Assembly (NCBI GenBank): GCA_041391665.1
Contig: JAWKNO010000003.1
Location: forward strand, 620,001 to 684,000
DNA: 64,000 bases
Source: Bacteroidia bacterium
GTDB lineage: Bacteria > Bacteroidota > Bacteroidia > J057
Direction: 5' to 3'
Shown: positions 17,842 to 28,400 of the stretch, piece by piece
How the letters are laid out: every line of letters starts with the position of its first letter
Position numbering within the stretch: the stretch's first letter is position 1
The notes under the pieces: model-generated
The model's database searches: none
Told to the model about the DNA's origin: nothing
Seen by the model: only the letters and a program-made list of their open reading frames with translations
Position numbers and translations under genes: made by a program

Positions 17842-18354
17842 TTATTTTTCTCCGTCATCATCATCTTTGTGTCCATTTTCGTCATTTCCATCGTCGTCTC
17901 CTTCATCTTCCTGGCTCAGCACCTGGCCATTTTCAGAAAAAACCACTTCAATGGATTTTTCTCCTTTTTCCATTTCTACTTCATAGACCGTTGCTCCTTC
18001 GGGTTTTTCAACCACTTCAACTTCCTCCACATCATATCCTGCAAAATTGAGGGCGATGGATTCACTGACCGCTGCGGGCAGGTCCTGGGGGTTGATTTCA
18101 GCTTCTGTCTCCATCCATTCTCCGGTTTCGGAAAAATTGGCGGACATTTCCTTTCCAGAAAGTTTGAATTCGGCTTCGTATTCCTTTTCGCCTTCTTTTC
18201 CCCATTCCACAGATTTTGCTTTAGGGAATTTTGCAGCGAAAGCGGCGCTTACTGCGGCAGGAACAGTGGTAGAAAGGCTTTCCGTTTGCTTACATCCTGC
18301 GAGGTACAGCGCCAACAGGGAAATCATTGACAACGTTACAGCTTTTTTCATCAT
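17842..18354 (-). CDS. PepSY-like lipoprotein with acidic C-terminal tail
   Basis: 170 residues. Lipobox LAGC (Cys21; MM or M start, 18354 or 18351). Two PepSY-like (beta-lactamase-inhibitor-like) units follow: 'VPAAVSAAFAAKFPKAKSVE...' with 'YEAEFKLSGKEMSANFSETG', and a second starting at 'LPAAVSESIALNFAGYDVEE'. The last 20 residues are nearly all Asp/Glu/Asn/Gly with one His, which could bind divalent metal ions (inference). In Bacteroidota such proteins sit beside two-component systems. This one leads the efflux operon and has the shared 20-bp element 36-55 bp before its start. Confidence 0.8.
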   Translation of the reverse strand: MMKKAVTLSMISLLALYLAGCKQTESLSTTVPAAVSAAFAAKFPKAKSVEWGKEGEKEYEAEFKLSGKEMSANFSETGEWMETEAEINPQDLPAAVSESIALNFAGYDVEEVEVVEKPEGATVYEVEMEKGEKSIEVVFSENGQVLSQEDEGDDDGNDENGHKDDDDGEK

Positions 18355-18389
18355 GGTATTATTTATAGATTTATGTAAACATGGGGACT

Positions 18390-18409
18390 AAATTTAAAGA
18401 GAATCTAAA
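18390..18409 (-). promoter_or_regulatory. Putative response-regulator binding site upstream of the PepSY-efflux operon
   Basis: A 20-bp element identical to the one at 20369-20388. On the minus strand it reads TTTAGATTCTCTTTAAATTT, two TTTARA half-sites 11 bp apart, the spacing of OmpR/PhoB-family direct repeats. It lies 36-55 bp before the PepSY start and overlaps the stop codon of the kinase gene (18405-18407). Both copies are also preceded by a TTTCCCC stretch. Binding by the adjacent regulator is inferred. Confidence 0.65.
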
Positions 18410-19649
18410 CGGGGAAACAGACCCTAAAAAAATGTTTCCCGTCCTCATAGGTATATTCTACCTGCCACTTGCTGATTTCACAAATCTCTTTTACAATTGC
18501 CAGTCCCAGTCCTGCACCTTTGGTTGTATCACTGCCACTTTGAAAACGGGCAAATAACACCTCTTGCTCAAAGGGCAATGGCGGTGCCTCATTCACCACT
18601 TCCAAACGGTTATCTTCCACCACCACCTCCACGGTGGAGCCGTTATCTGCATACCGCAAAACATTTGAAAAAAGATTGATGATCAGGGTGTCGGTAAGGA
18701 ATCCGTTGCCGATAATCTGTACAGCGGGAGAAAGCCGGGAGTGTACCGAGAGGGCTTCATAGTCAAATAGTTCCGACATCTGGGCCAGGTGGCTTTGAAC
18801 CCGGTCGGTCAGGGGTATATGTTCTTCGAGGTCAAACTGGCGGTTTTCGAGTCGGGTAAGCAGCAGGAGATTGCGGTTGAGCCGGGACAGTCGCTCCGCA
18901 GCTTCGCGGGCACTGTTGATGGTTTCAGCCATTTTTTCGTCCATGGCCGGATGCTGACTCAGGCGGTCGAGTTTGGCGAGAATCACCGCCAGTGGTGTCT
19001 GTATTTCGTGAGATGCATGGTCGGCAAATGTGCGCAACAGCCGGTAATCGTGGCGTGCTTTGGCTATATGGTTTTCCAGGGTTTCTTTCAGTTCCTGAAA
19101 CTCTTCTATGTCCGAAGGCTCAAACCGCAGCGATTCCTCGCTTTTTACAGAGGCCTTTCGGGCAATGACCAGATTGTCGAAAAACGGTGCCCACAGCCTC
19201 CGGGAGACGGCGCGGTGAATCCATAGGCTGGCAATCAACAGCAAAAGTGCCATGCCCAAAAAAACACCAAATATGGCGGTATAAAAATCTTCCCACTCCA
19301 GCCGGGAAGTGGCCACCCATATATGAAAGGGTTTGCCGTTGATATTCTGGTCAAAAGACAACTGGCGATAGGTTTCGTTCTCCTGGCTCAGGTGGTCGTA
19401 GATCATCGTGTCGGCATATCGCCTGCCTGTTTTGACCTCTGGTACAGGCGTAAGTACAGTCAGCGGATCACCGGAAAAATGTCCCTCAGCAACTATCTGA
19501 ATCTGCCTCTCGGCTTTGAGGAGCAGTTGTTCGTCCAGTTCTTCATTTACCATCCAACGCAGCAAAAGCAGCAAAACGACCGATGAAACCACCAGAATGA
19601 TAGCCGTAAAAAGCAATTGCAGCCGGTTGGTTTTTTGCAGTAGTTTCAT
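18405..19649 (-). CDS. Sensor histidine kinase
   Basis: 414 residues. TM1 at about 12-32, a periplasmic domain of about 95 residues, TM2 at about 127-147, a HAMP-like linker, then the kinase core: H-box 'FADHASHEIQTPLAVILAKL', N-box 'INLFSNVLRYADNG', G-box 'GAGLGLAIVKEICE'. The F-box is reduced. The stimulus is not predictable from the short sensor domain. The ATG overlaps the regulator's stop (ATGA-type, 4 bp), so the pair is co-translated. The gene's stop lies inside the regulatory element for the downstream PepSY-efflux operon. Confidence 0.9.
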   Translation of the reverse strand: MKLLQKTNRLQLLFTAIILVVSSVVLLLLLRWMVNEELDEQLLLKAERQIQIVAEGHFSGDPLTVLTPVPEVKTGRRYADTMIYDHLSQENETYRQLSFDQNINGKPFHIWVATSRLEWEDFYTAIFGVFLGMALLLLIASLWIHRAVSRRLWAPFFDNLVIARKASVKSEESLRFEPSDIEEFQELKETLENHIAKARHDYRLLRTFADHASHEIQTPLAVILAKLDRLSQHPAMDEKMAETINSAREAAERLSRLNRNLLLLTRLENRQFDLEEHIPLTDRVQSHLAQMSELFDYEALSVHSRLSPAVQIIGNGFLTDTLIINLFSNVLRYADNGSTVEVVVEDNRLEVVNEAPPLPFEQEVLFARFQSGSDTTKGAGLGLAIVKEICEISKWQVEYTYEDGKHFFRVCFPV

Positions 19650-20326
19650 GCTTCCGAAAATTTATACCCCATACCATAAATGGTTTTCAGATAGTCGGGA
19701 CTGCCTGCGGCCAGGAGTTTTTTGCGTAAATTTTTGACGTGGACATAGACAAAGTCATAATTGTCGGCCATGTCGTAGTCGTCGCCCCAAAGGTGTTCGG
19801 CAATTGAGCGTTTACTCAGAACACGGTTTTTATTGATGATAAAAAACAGGAGAAGGTCGTATTCTTTTTTTGTAAGCTCCACATTCTGTCCTTCTACGTT
19901 TACGGTTTGTGCTTTGACATCCAGCCCGATAGCGCCAAAATGGATCACTTCACTTCCCTGGAAATGTTTCCGGCGGATGAGGGCGTGGATGCGGGCATTG
20001 ATTTCGGAGAGGTGGAAAGGTTTGGTAATATAATCATCAGCGCCAAGGTCAAGGCCTGTGAGTTTGTCGTCGAGGGAGTCTTTGGCGGAAAGGATGAGGA
20101 CGCCGGTGCGCGCATTTTTCTTTTTTAATTGCCGTAGCAGCGACAGTCCGTTTCCACCAGGGAGCATCAGATCGAGCAGCACGATATCGTAGTCATAAAG
20201 TGCAATTTTGTCTTCGGCTTCAGAGAAAGATGCCGCAGACTCACACAGGTAATCCATCCCGGAGAGATAGTCCACCAGTTCCAGCAGCAGGGGTGCTTCA
20301 TCTTCAACTATCAGGAGTTTGACCAT
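19646..20326 (-). CDS. OmpR-family response regulator
   Basis: 226 residues. Receiver domain about 3-115 with acidic pocket 'IVEDEAP', phospho-acceptor Asp in 'IVLLDLMLPGGNG', Ser in 'LILSAKD' and Lys in 'YITKPFHLSE'. Winged-helix DNA-binding domain about 128-224 with 'ELTKKEYDLLLFFI', 'VLSKRSIAEHLWGDDYD' and 'YLKTIYGMGYKF'. It resembles the CusR/RprY group by architecture. Autoregulation and control of the PepSY-TolC-adaptor-RND operon are likely, because an identical direct-repeat element precedes both transcription units. Confidence 0.92.
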   Translation of the reverse strand: MVKLLIVEDEAPLLLELVDYLSGMDYLCESAASFSEAEDKIALYDYDIVLLDLMLPGGNGLSLLRQLKKKNARTGVLILSAKDSLDDKLTGLDLGADDYITKPFHLSEINARIHALIRRKHFQGSEVIHFGAIGLDVKAQTVNVEGQNVELTKKEYDLLLFFIINKNRVLSKRSIAEHLWGDDYDMADNYDFVYVHVKNLRKKLLAAGSPDYLKTIYGMGYKFSEA

Positions 20327-20368
20327 ATATGTAAATATAAAGCTTTCGCCACCGTGAAGTAGGGCGGG

Positions 20369-20388
20369 AAATTTAAAGAGAATCTAAA
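20369..20388 (-). promoter_or_regulatory. Putative response-regulator binding site upstream of its own gene
   Basis: Second copy of the element at 18390-18409, in the same orientation, 43-62 bp before the regulator's ATG. TTTAGA and TTTAAA half-sites repeat every 11 bp. Two identical 20-bp stretches at equivalent positions in front of functionally linked operons argue for an operator rather than chance. Confidence 0.65.
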
Positions 20389-20693
20389 GGGGAAATATCC
20401 TCCGGAGGTCTTTTTGTTTAATGCTCATCTATCCCGACAGAAAAGAGTCATAAAAATGCTGAAAATGCCTGAATACATTAGTCCAGATAATATACAAATA
20501 TTTGAAATACAACTATTTATACAGGATTGCACCAAAATACAAATCGCTATTTGCCGAAAGACCAATATTCCCGTTCCTGTAAGATTTTTTTATAAGGCAG
20601 CCAACTTTTTTCAGAAAAAATTAGTTATAGTCAAAAAGAATATTAGATTTATGTAACCATTTAGCAAAAACTAAATTTCTAAGACTACTAACT
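20389..20693. other. 305-bp AT-rich intergenic stretch, divergent promoter region
   Basis: Lies between the regulator gene (leftward) and the SusC gene (rightward). An 80-codon open frame at 20414-20656 has no family resemblance or start context and is not called. No clear Bacteroidota -33/-7 promoter (TTTG / TAnnTTTG) is found; TAGATTTA near 20646-20653 is the closest to a -7 box for the SusC gene. Confidence 0.4.
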
Positions 20694-23600
20694 ATGCAAC
20701 AAAACTGCGACTATTTCTCTCGCGACGTGGCTTGGCGATCATTCCCTTCCAGAATTTTTTTAGGGCTAATGATTGCATTGCTACCCTACTCTATGATTTT
20801 TGCACAGGTAACAGGTACCGTAACTACTGAAAGTGGCGAAGCCCTCTCTGGTGTTACCGTACGAGTACAAGGTACAAGTCAGGGATCTCTCACTGATGAC
20901 AATGGCAAATACCGTATTGATGGAACGACCTCATCCAGTGTACTGATATTCAGTTACATTGGCTATGGAACGGTAGAGGAGACGGTAGGTTCAAGAAAAG
21001 TCATTGACATTGCTTTGACAGAAACCAACGGATCCCTGGAGCAGGTTGTAATTATCGGTTACGGTACACAAAAAAGATCTTCTGTAACAGGTGCGGTTTC
21101 ATCCGTTTCCAGTGAAGACCTGAAAGCGCTCCCGGTTGTGAGCCTTACTCAATCTATCCAGGGCCGTGTTCCGGGTGTCCAGGTTACCAACAACAGTAGC
21201 CCTGGTACCGAGCCTATCATCCGGATACGGGGTGTAGGTTCTGTCAGCCTTAACCCCAATCCGCTGTATGTGATTGACGGTATTCCTGCCGGTGGCATCA
21301 ACAATATCGACCCCAAGGACATCGAATCCCTTGAAGTACTGAAAGATGCGAGTGCGGCGGCTATCTACGGATCACGTGCGGCAAACGGTGTTATTCTGGT
21401 TACTACCAAAAAAGGTTCTTCTGGCAAAATGCAGGTGAGTCTTGACAGCTACTATGGTATGCAATCTGCGTGGCGTACACTTGATCTGCTGGATCGCGAC
21501 CAGTATATACAGTATGGCACTGCCCTGCTCACAGCTTCGGGGCAACCGGTTCCGGGACGTTTTACCAACTTGAATACCCCGGTTTACGATGGCGCAAGCA
21601 CAACTTTTGCGCAAACTAATACAGACTGGCAAGATGTCATGTTTCGCAATGCACCCATTAGCGACAACAAAATTTCGCTGAGTGGAGGTAATGACAAATC
21701 TCGTTTTTACACTTCTCTGGGTTATTTCTCACAGGATGGTATCATGCCATTTACCAGCTACAACCGTAAGAGTTTCCGGATCAATTCCGATCACAAAGTT
21801 AACAAATTTATTACGATCGGACAGACCCTGATGATCGCTGGTGATCAACAAGTAGCGGAAAGAGACGGTGGGGGACGCAGCCTCGTAATGAATACCATGC
21901 GTATGATTCCTTACTGGCCTGAAAGAGATCCTACCAAACTGGGCGGGTTCAGTACCACCGCTCAGGGACTTGATGCTACCGACCCTGAAAATCCCCTTCG
22001 CGTTGCAGAGCAGGAACAACAAAACCAGGTCAACAATGGATTCAAAATGATCGGTTCCTTATTCGCAGACGTGAATTTCACCAGCTGGCTGAAGTACCGC
22101 TTTACGATGGGGATTGATTATGCCAACAACCGGTTTAACGGCTTCCTTCCGATCTATGATGATGGGAACCGCACGCGCCCACTCGCCTCACTTCAGGACA
22201 ACCGCAGCCAGTTTAATTCGACGGTTTATACCAATGCCCTTACTTTTGACAAAGGCTTTGGCAGACACAACGTAAACATACTGGCTGTAGCTGAACGTCA
22301 GGACTCGAAATTCCAGTCCCTGAATTCCAGCGGACAGCGTCCGGACAACAATATCATGGTGCTGCAGGGTATTTCTAACCCTTCTACCAATTCTTCCATT
22401 TCGGAAAATACGCTCTTCTCTTATATCGGACGTCTGAACTACAACTTTGCTGAAAAATACCTGGTAAGTGCATCGGTACGCCGTGATGGTTCGTCCAAAT
22501 TTGCACCCGGTAAAAAGTGGGGTACATTCCCAGCCGTTTCTTTGGGATGGAGAATTAGTGAAGAAGCCTTCATGGATGCCGTCCCTGCTATCAGTGAATT
22601 GAAACTTCGCGGAAGCTGGGGACAATCTGGTTATAACGCCATAGGCGATTACGAGTGGCAGCCGCTGGTACAGGCCAACAACACGCTGTATCCTTTTGGC
22701 AATAATCCTGCATTGGGCTCATACTTCAATCAGCTTGGAAACATCGACCTCAGCTGGGAGGTTACAACTATGACCAACTTTGGTGTAGATATGTCGTTGT
22801 GGAACAATAAGGTTTTCCTTACCGCTGAATATTACAACCGTCAGACAGATGGTCTTCTGCTGCGTGTTCCCGTTCCGGTATCTATCGGTTATTCCTCCAG
22901 CCCGCTGGCCAACGTAGGCAGTATGCGCAACTACGGATTTGAGTCAAGCCTGGGTTACAATCACAGCAGCGACAACTTCAACTGGAGCCTGTCAGGAACA
23001 TTTGATATCACCCGCAACGAGGTACAGAGTCTGGCTACTGCCAATGCAACCATTGATGCAGGCGCAAACTCAGACTTTGGCGGTTTTGCGATTACCCGCA
23101 CACAGGAAGGACAGCCGATTCAGTCTTTCTTTGGATGGCAGGTAGAAAAAATCTTCCAGACTCAGGAAGAGATTGATGCTCTCAATGCAAAAGCACCCAA
23201 CGGTTATTATCAGAATGACAAGACGGCTCCCGGCGACATCAAATTTGTTGACGTGAACAACGATGGCCAGGTAAACGCTGATGACCGCGACTTCCTTGGA
23301 AGTTATCTGCCTAAATTCTCCTACGGTTTGAACTGGACAGGTAACTACAAAAACTTTGACTTCACCCTCTATATTCAGGGTGTGTATGGCAACAAAGTGT
23401 ACAACGGAACCAAAGTCATTGGTCAGGGTATGCTGCGCTTGTTTAATGCTTCTACTGACGTACTGGATGCGTGGACACCTTCAAACACCGATACCGATGT
23501 ACCTCGTGCCGTGAGTGGTGACCCCAATCAAAACTCCAGAACCTCTGACCGTTTCCTCGAAGATGGTTCTTACATGCGTGTGAAAAACCTGAGCATCGGC

Positions 23601-23813
23601 TATACAATTCCAAACATTGGTAACGCAACCAACAATGTGATCAACAGAATTCGCATCTATGTCTCATCACAAAACCTGTTGACTTTTACCAAATATACAG
23701 GATATGATCCGGAGGTGGGTTCCAAGTATGGAGCATTGCTCACACAAGGTATTGATTATGGTCAGTTCCCTCAGGCCAGAACGATTATGGCAGGTATAAA
23801 CCTTGGTTTCTAA
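20694..23813 (+). CDS. SusC/RagA-family TonB-linked outer-membrane transporter
   Basis: 1039 residues. An unusually long n-region precedes the signal hydrophobic stretch (IFLGLMIALLPYSMIFAQ). Then a CarboxypepD_reg domain ('VTGTVTTESGEALSGVTVRV'), the TonB-box/plug region ('VVIIGYGTQKRSSVTGAVSS', 'ALPVVSLTQSIQGRVPGVQV', 'IYGSRAANGVILVTTKKG') and a 22-strand barrel ending 'GINLGF'. It imports a ligand, often oligosaccharide, captured by the SusD partner 28 bp downstream. With the VCBS gene and the opposite GH35 operon it forms what looks like a polymer-utilisation locus, with no SusR/ECF regulator next to it. Confidence 0.95.
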   Translation: MQQNCDYFSRDVAWRSFPSRIFLGLMIALLPYSMIFAQVTGTVTTESGEALSGVTVRVQGTSQGSLTDDNGKYRIDGTTSSSVLIFSYIGYGTVEETVGSRKVIDIALTETNGSLEQVVIIGYGTQKRSSVTGAVSSVSSEDLKALPVVSLTQSIQGRVPGVQVTNNSSPGTEPIIRIRGVGSVSLNPNPLYVIDGIPAGGINNIDPKDIESLEVLKDASAAAIYGSRAANGVILVTTKKGSSGKMQVSLDSYYGMQSAWRTLDLLDRDQYIQYGTALLTASGQPVPGRFTNLNTPVYDGASTTFAQTNTDWQDVMFRNAPISDNKISLSGGNDKSRFYTSLGYFSQDGIMPFTSYNRKSFRINSDHKVNKFITIGQTLMIAGDQQVAERDGGGRSLVMNTMRMIPYWPERDPTKLGGFSTTAQGLDATDPENPLRVAEQEQQNQVNNGFKMIGSLFADVNFTSWLKYRFTMGIDYANNRFNGFLPIYDDGNRTRPLASLQDNRSQFNSTVYTNALTFDKGFGRHNVNILAVAERQDSKFQSLNSSGQRPDNNIMVLQGISNPSTNSSISENTLFSYIGRLNYNFAEKYLVSASVRRDGSSKFAPGKKWGTFPAVSLGWRISEEAFMDAVPAISELKLRGSWGQSGYNAIGDYEWQPLVQANNTLYPFGNNPALGSYFNQLGNIDLSWEVTTMTNFGVDMSLWNNKVFLTAEYYNRQTDGLLLRVPVPVSIGYSSSPLANVGSMRNYGFESSLGYNHSSDNFNWSLSGTFDITRNEVQSLATANATIDAGANSDFGGFAITRTQEGQPIQSFFGWQVEKIFQTQEEIDALNAKAPNGYYQNDKTAPGDIKFVDVNNDGQVNADDRDFLGSYLPKFSYGLNWTGNYKNFDFTLYIQGVYGNKVYNGTKVIGQGMLRLFNASTDVLDAWTPSNTDTDVPRAVSGDPNQNSRTSDRFLEDGSYMRVKNLSIGYTIPNIGNATNNVINRIRIYVSSQNLLTFTKYTGYDPEVGSKYGALLTQGIDYGQFPQARTIMAGINLGF

Positions 23814-23841
23814 TTATTAGATATAAGTTATTTATAATAAA

Positions 23842-25386
23842 ATGATGAAAAAGATTTTCATAATTTTCACTGTACTTATCATAGGTACCATTACAAGTTG
23901 TAATAAAGAAGATCTCGACAAGGTAAACCCAAATGGTGTTACCCTTGACACATATTTTAGAAATGGTGCAGAATTAACAGCAGGTGTCAACTCTATTTAT
24001 GCACTGGTGCAGTCAAACAGCCTCGTTTCCCGCGAATGGTTTTTTACTCATGACCTTCGCAGTGATGAAATGGCTTCCGGCGGAGGTCAGTTGGAAACTC
24101 CCCGCAACCAGTTGCTGATCGGGGTACACGACCCCGGCAATGCATTGGTCAATGCCATCTGGCAGGGATGGTACCGCACCATTCACCGCTCAAATGTAAT
24201 TATCTCCAAAGCGCCTACCGTTGAAGATATTGACGATGGGCTGCGCAACCGGCTGATAGGAGAAGCCCGCTTCCTTCGCGCATGGGCTTATTATGAGATC
24301 GGCACATTTTTCGGAAGTGCTCCTGTTTACACCGACTTTGTACAGACCGTCGATGGTTCCAACGCCAAGTCCTCCCAAACCGAGGTATATGGTGTAGCAA
24401 TAGAAGACCTTATTGCCGCTCAGACATTGCTGCCCGCTACCTATGATGCCAACAACCTGGGAAGAGCAACCAAAGCTGCTGCGCAAACCCTGCTGGCTCG
24501 TGTTTACCTTCAAAAAGGAGACTACAATAGCGCTAAAGCAGAACTGGAAAAAGTTGTGAATTCCGGACTCTATTCCCTGACACCAGAGTACCTCGACCTT
24601 ACCAATGAAGAAGGTGAATTTAACAGTGAATCCATTTTTGAAGTAGTGTACTCTCCTTCCGGTGGTTCTTATAACTGGGGCGCAGATAGCGACGGCCAGG
24701 CCGTGCAGGAAGAAACTGTGCGCACACAGGAATATTCTGCCGTAGGCTGGAGAAACGTCATCCCTTCCAACAAACTCCTCAACTCCTATGAGCGGGTTTC
24801 CAAAGGTGATGCAAAGGATGATCCTCGCTATGACTTTAGCTACTGGCTGGAAAACGAACCGTTCAACAATGGCAACAGTATCATGACGCCTGACCGTGTA
24901 CAGGGCAATACTTCCATTGTCGATGGTGTCGAACAAAAAGTATCCTGGCAAAAATATTCCGTCCTGTATAAACTCGATGCAGGTTATGCTACCAGCGCGA
25001 TCAACCAGCGTATTATGCGGTATGCAGATGTACTGCTCATGCTCGCTGAGTGTGAAAATGAACTGGGCAACCAGCCAGCCGCCATTAGTCTTGTAAATCA
25101 GGTACGTGCAAGGCCTTCCGTTGATATGCCGCCTATTCCTACAGCAAATATTCCTGCCGGAAACCAGGGCGAAGTGAGAAAAGCCATTCAGCACGAACGT
25201 ATGATTGAGCTTGCTGGTGAGCAGGTGCGCAATTTTGATATTATACGATGGAGAAAGAATGGTAAGCTCGACCAGGAGCCTATCTCTTATTTCCTGCCCA
25301 ACAAGCATGAACTGTTGCCAATCCCGCAAACCGAGATCGACAACAATCCAAAACTGACACAAGCCGACCAAAACCCAGGCTATTGA
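23842..25386 (+). CDS. SusD/RagB-family surface lipoprotein
   Basis: 514 residues, lipobox TITSC (Cys20). The TPR-rich SusD fold is recognisable by 'WQGWYRTIHRSNVIISKAPT', 'LIGEARFLRAWAYYEIGTFF', 'ATKAAAQTLLARVYLQKGDY' and the C-terminal 'AIQHERMIELAGEQVRNFDI' followed by 'LLPIPQTEIDNNPKLTQ'. It binds the ligand at the cell surface and closes on the SusC barrel. Co-transcribed with the SusC gene; a strong hairpin terminator follows at 25406, separating it from the VCBS gene. Confidence 0.95.
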   Translation: MMKKIFIIFTVLIIGTITSCNKEDLDKVNPNGVTLDTYFRNGAELTAGVNSIYALVQSNSLVSREWFFTHDLRSDEMASGGGQLETPRNQLLIGVHDPGNALVNAIWQGWYRTIHRSNVIISKAPTVEDIDDGLRNRLIGEARFLRAWAYYEIGTFFGSAPVYTDFVQTVDGSNAKSSQTEVYGVAIEDLIAAQTLLPATYDANNLGRATKAAAQTLLARVYLQKGDYNSAKAELEKVVNSGLYSLTPEYLDLTNEEGEFNSESIFEVVYSPSGGSYNWGADSDGQAVQEETVRTQEYSAVGWRNVIPSNKLLNSYERVSKGDAKDDPRYDFSYWLENEPFNNGNSIMTPDRVQGNTSIVDGVEQKVSWQKYSVLYKLDAGYATSAINQRIMRYADVLLMLAECENELGNQPAAISLVNQVRARPSVDMPPIPTANIPAGNQGEVRKAIQHERMIELAGEQVRNFDIIRWRKNGKLDQEPISYFLPNKHELLPIPQTEIDNNPKLTQADQNPGY

Positions 25387-25405
25387 TTTAGAACCTTGAT
25401 TAATG

Positions 25406-25443
25406 AAAAAACTCCCTTTGTCATTAGATATCGGGAGTTTTTT
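25406..25443 (+). terminator. Rho-independent terminator after susC-susD
   Basis: AAAAAACTCCC and GGGAGTTTTTT form an 11-bp stem around a 16-nt loop, followed by more T. It begins 20 bp after the SusD stop codon. Confidence 0.85.
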
Positions 25444-25490
25444 CGTTTATTGATATTTAATCAGTTTGATTTTCTTTCAATGGAAAACAG

Positions 25491-28400
25491 ATGAAATTTT
25501 ACGCCTTTCCACTCGCCATTTTTGCATTACTCATCGGTTGTGTTGGCAAACAAAATACATTGTTTCGAAGCCTCGACACTTCCGAAACCGGTATCGGTTT
25601 CCGAAACGACCTCTTCCCCGACGATACGATCAATGCCTTTAATTTTACCAATTTCTATAATGGTGGAGGGGTGGGAATTGCAGATTTTAATCAGGACGGG
25701 ATCCCCGATATTTGTTTTACCGCCAACCAGGCAAACCCCGAACTTTACATTGGGAAAGGTTCCCTGAAATTTGAAAAAGTTGCACAAACGGGTCTCTTAA
25801 ATCCCGGTTGGGTAACCGGTATCAGTATTGCAGATGTCAATCAGGACGGTTGGCCGGATATCTACCTGTCTATGGCGCAGCATACTTCTTTTAAAAGTTC
25901 CGTCAACCAGCTATATATCAACCAAAAAACACAAATCCCCAGCTTCAGGGAAGAAGCAAAGGCTTATGGGCTTGACTTTGCCGGATTTACCATGCAAACG
26001 GCCTTCTTTGATTATGATCAGGATGGAGATCTGGATGCTTTTATGCTCAATACAGCGCCTGATATCTCTAATCCCAATCACCTCAGACTTTCCATCAATA
26101 ATGGTACTCACCCATCGTCGGATAAGTTATTTAAAAATACAGGAAAACAAGCCGACGGAACCTGGCATTTTGAAGATGCTTCTGCCGAAGCAGGCATCCG
26201 TTTTGAAGGCCTCGGCCTGGGTCTGGCACTCACTGATGTCAATCAGGATGGGTTCACCGATGTCTATTGTTCCAATGATTTCCAAAGCGATGATGCCCTA
26301 TATCTCAACAACGGAGATGGAACCTTTACCAATATCATTAAACAGGCCGTAAAACATACCAGTTTATACGGTATGGGCATAGATGCCGCAGATTTTAACA
26401 ACGACTCTCACCGCGATATTTTTCAGCTCGATATGCTGCCGGAGGATAGCGAACGGCAAAAACAGATGATTGCCCGTGGCGACTATGACAAAAAACGCCT
26501 GAGCCAGGCACCTCAATTCAATTATCAGTTGCAATACATGCGCAATTCCCTTCAGGTCAATTTAGGGATCAGCGACACCATTCCGATGTTCAGCGAACAG
26601 GGATTCCTCTATAATGTGGCGGCAACAGATTGGAGCTGGAGTGTGCTTATGGCTGATTTTGATCTTGATGGCTGGAAGGATGTATTTATTACAAATGGCT
26701 ACCGCAAAAATGTGACTGACCTCGATTTTATTACTTATAACAAAACCCAAAATATATTCGGCAACAGACAAACTCAGGAGCAAAACCGACAGGAAATACT
26801 AAAGGCGATTCCGGAGATCAAACTCAAAAACTACGCTTTTAAAAATATCCCCAACCACAGTTTTCAAAATACTTCCTCCTCATGGGGCATTGACCAGGCC
26901 TCGTACTCCAATGGCGCAGCTTATGCCGACCTCGATATGGATGGAGACCTGGATCTTGTGGTAAATAATATCGACGAAGCGGCTTTTGTCTATGAAAACA
27001 GAAGCATCGATAAAAACTATATAGAAGTGGCTTTCAAAGGCCTGGAGGGCAATAAGGAAGGAATAGGCGCTTCCGTAAAAATTTGGACAGACTCTATTTG
27101 TCAGGTCTATGATTATTTCCCGGTACATGGATACTTGTCAAGTATGAATACGCCATTGGTTATTGGGCTGGGAAATCACAAAACAATAGATCAACTGGAA
27201 ATAACCTGGACAGGAGGGAAAAAACAGCTATTTTCAGATGTGGCTGCCGGCCAGCAACTTGTAGCTGAAGAAGCGGATGCCATCAAAACGGACCAAAAAA
27301 ATCTACCATCACAGGCATTGTTTACAGAGAAAAACTCCCTCCTGAAATTTGAACATAAAGAGTCAAATTATGTCGATTTTCTCCGTACCCCTACCCTTCA
27401 AAAAATGCTTACCCGCAATGGCCCGGTCATCGCAAAAGGTGATTTTGATGGAGATACACGCACCGATATAGTCATTGGCGGCGCTTTCAACGGAAGCCCT
27501 ACCGTCATTTTTTACCAACAACCCGACGGAAGTTTTATCCCCAAAGATACCCTACCCACTGACCAGATGGAAGTGGGAGCTATCGCTGTATTTGATGCCA
27601 ATCAGGATGGCATTGCGGATATCTTTATCGCCCCGGGTGCAAGTGAAAATCCTATGACGCAGCGCGAAGCGTTTCAGCCGTTGTTGTTTATGGGAAATGG
27701 AAAAGGATTTACCTTAAACCCTTCGCTGCCCCCGCTAAATATCTCCGCTGAAAGTGTATTGGCACAGGATTTTAATGAGGATGGGAAAATGGACATTCTC
27801 CTGGGAGGAAGTTATGTCCCTGATACTTATCCCAATACCTGCAAAAGCGTTTTACTGGTTCAGCAGGACGGCATTTTCCGTCAGGCAGAATCTGACTGGA
27901 TGCCCGATGATATGGCAATTAAAGACATGGAATCGGTTGACATTGATCAGGATGGTGACATGGATGTGGTAATGACCGGATATTGGTCAGGGGTAATCCT
28001 GTTGAGAAAGAAGGGAAAAGAATATGTGAGAGAAAATTTGAACCTGCCTTCTGGCTGGTGGAATTGTGTAAAACCTGCAGACGTTGACAACGATGGAGAC
28101 ATTGACCTTGTTTTGGGCAACGAAGGCCTGAACTGTATATTTAAAGCTTCGCCTTCGCAGCCGGTAACGCTTTACGCCAAAGATTTTAACGCAGACGGCC
28201 GGATAGATCCTATCTGGGGACTTTTCCTCAAAGACAAAGAAGTTGCCATTCATCCTTTGGGCACCCTGACTGACCAGATCATTCAATTCAAAAAACGATA
28301 TCAGCTCTTTAAGGATTACTCGCAGGCTGATTTAAGCGATCTTTTCACCTCAGGGGATTTAGAAGGCGCGATCGACTATCAGGTTACAGAATTGCGCTCA

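Noticed and set aside
20414..20656. 80-codon plus-strand open frame in the regulator/SusC intergenic region
   Set aside because: AT-rich, no family resemblance, no convincing start context. Probably chance.
18366..20656. The 13-mer TAGATTTATGTAA occurs upstream of both the PepSY and SusC genes
   Set aside because: Orientation relative to the downstream gene differs, and both regions are AT-rich; probably chance.
24190..25371. Open frame of 393 codons opposite the SusD gene
   Set aside because: SusD motifs run throughout the plus strand; the antisense translation resembles nothing.
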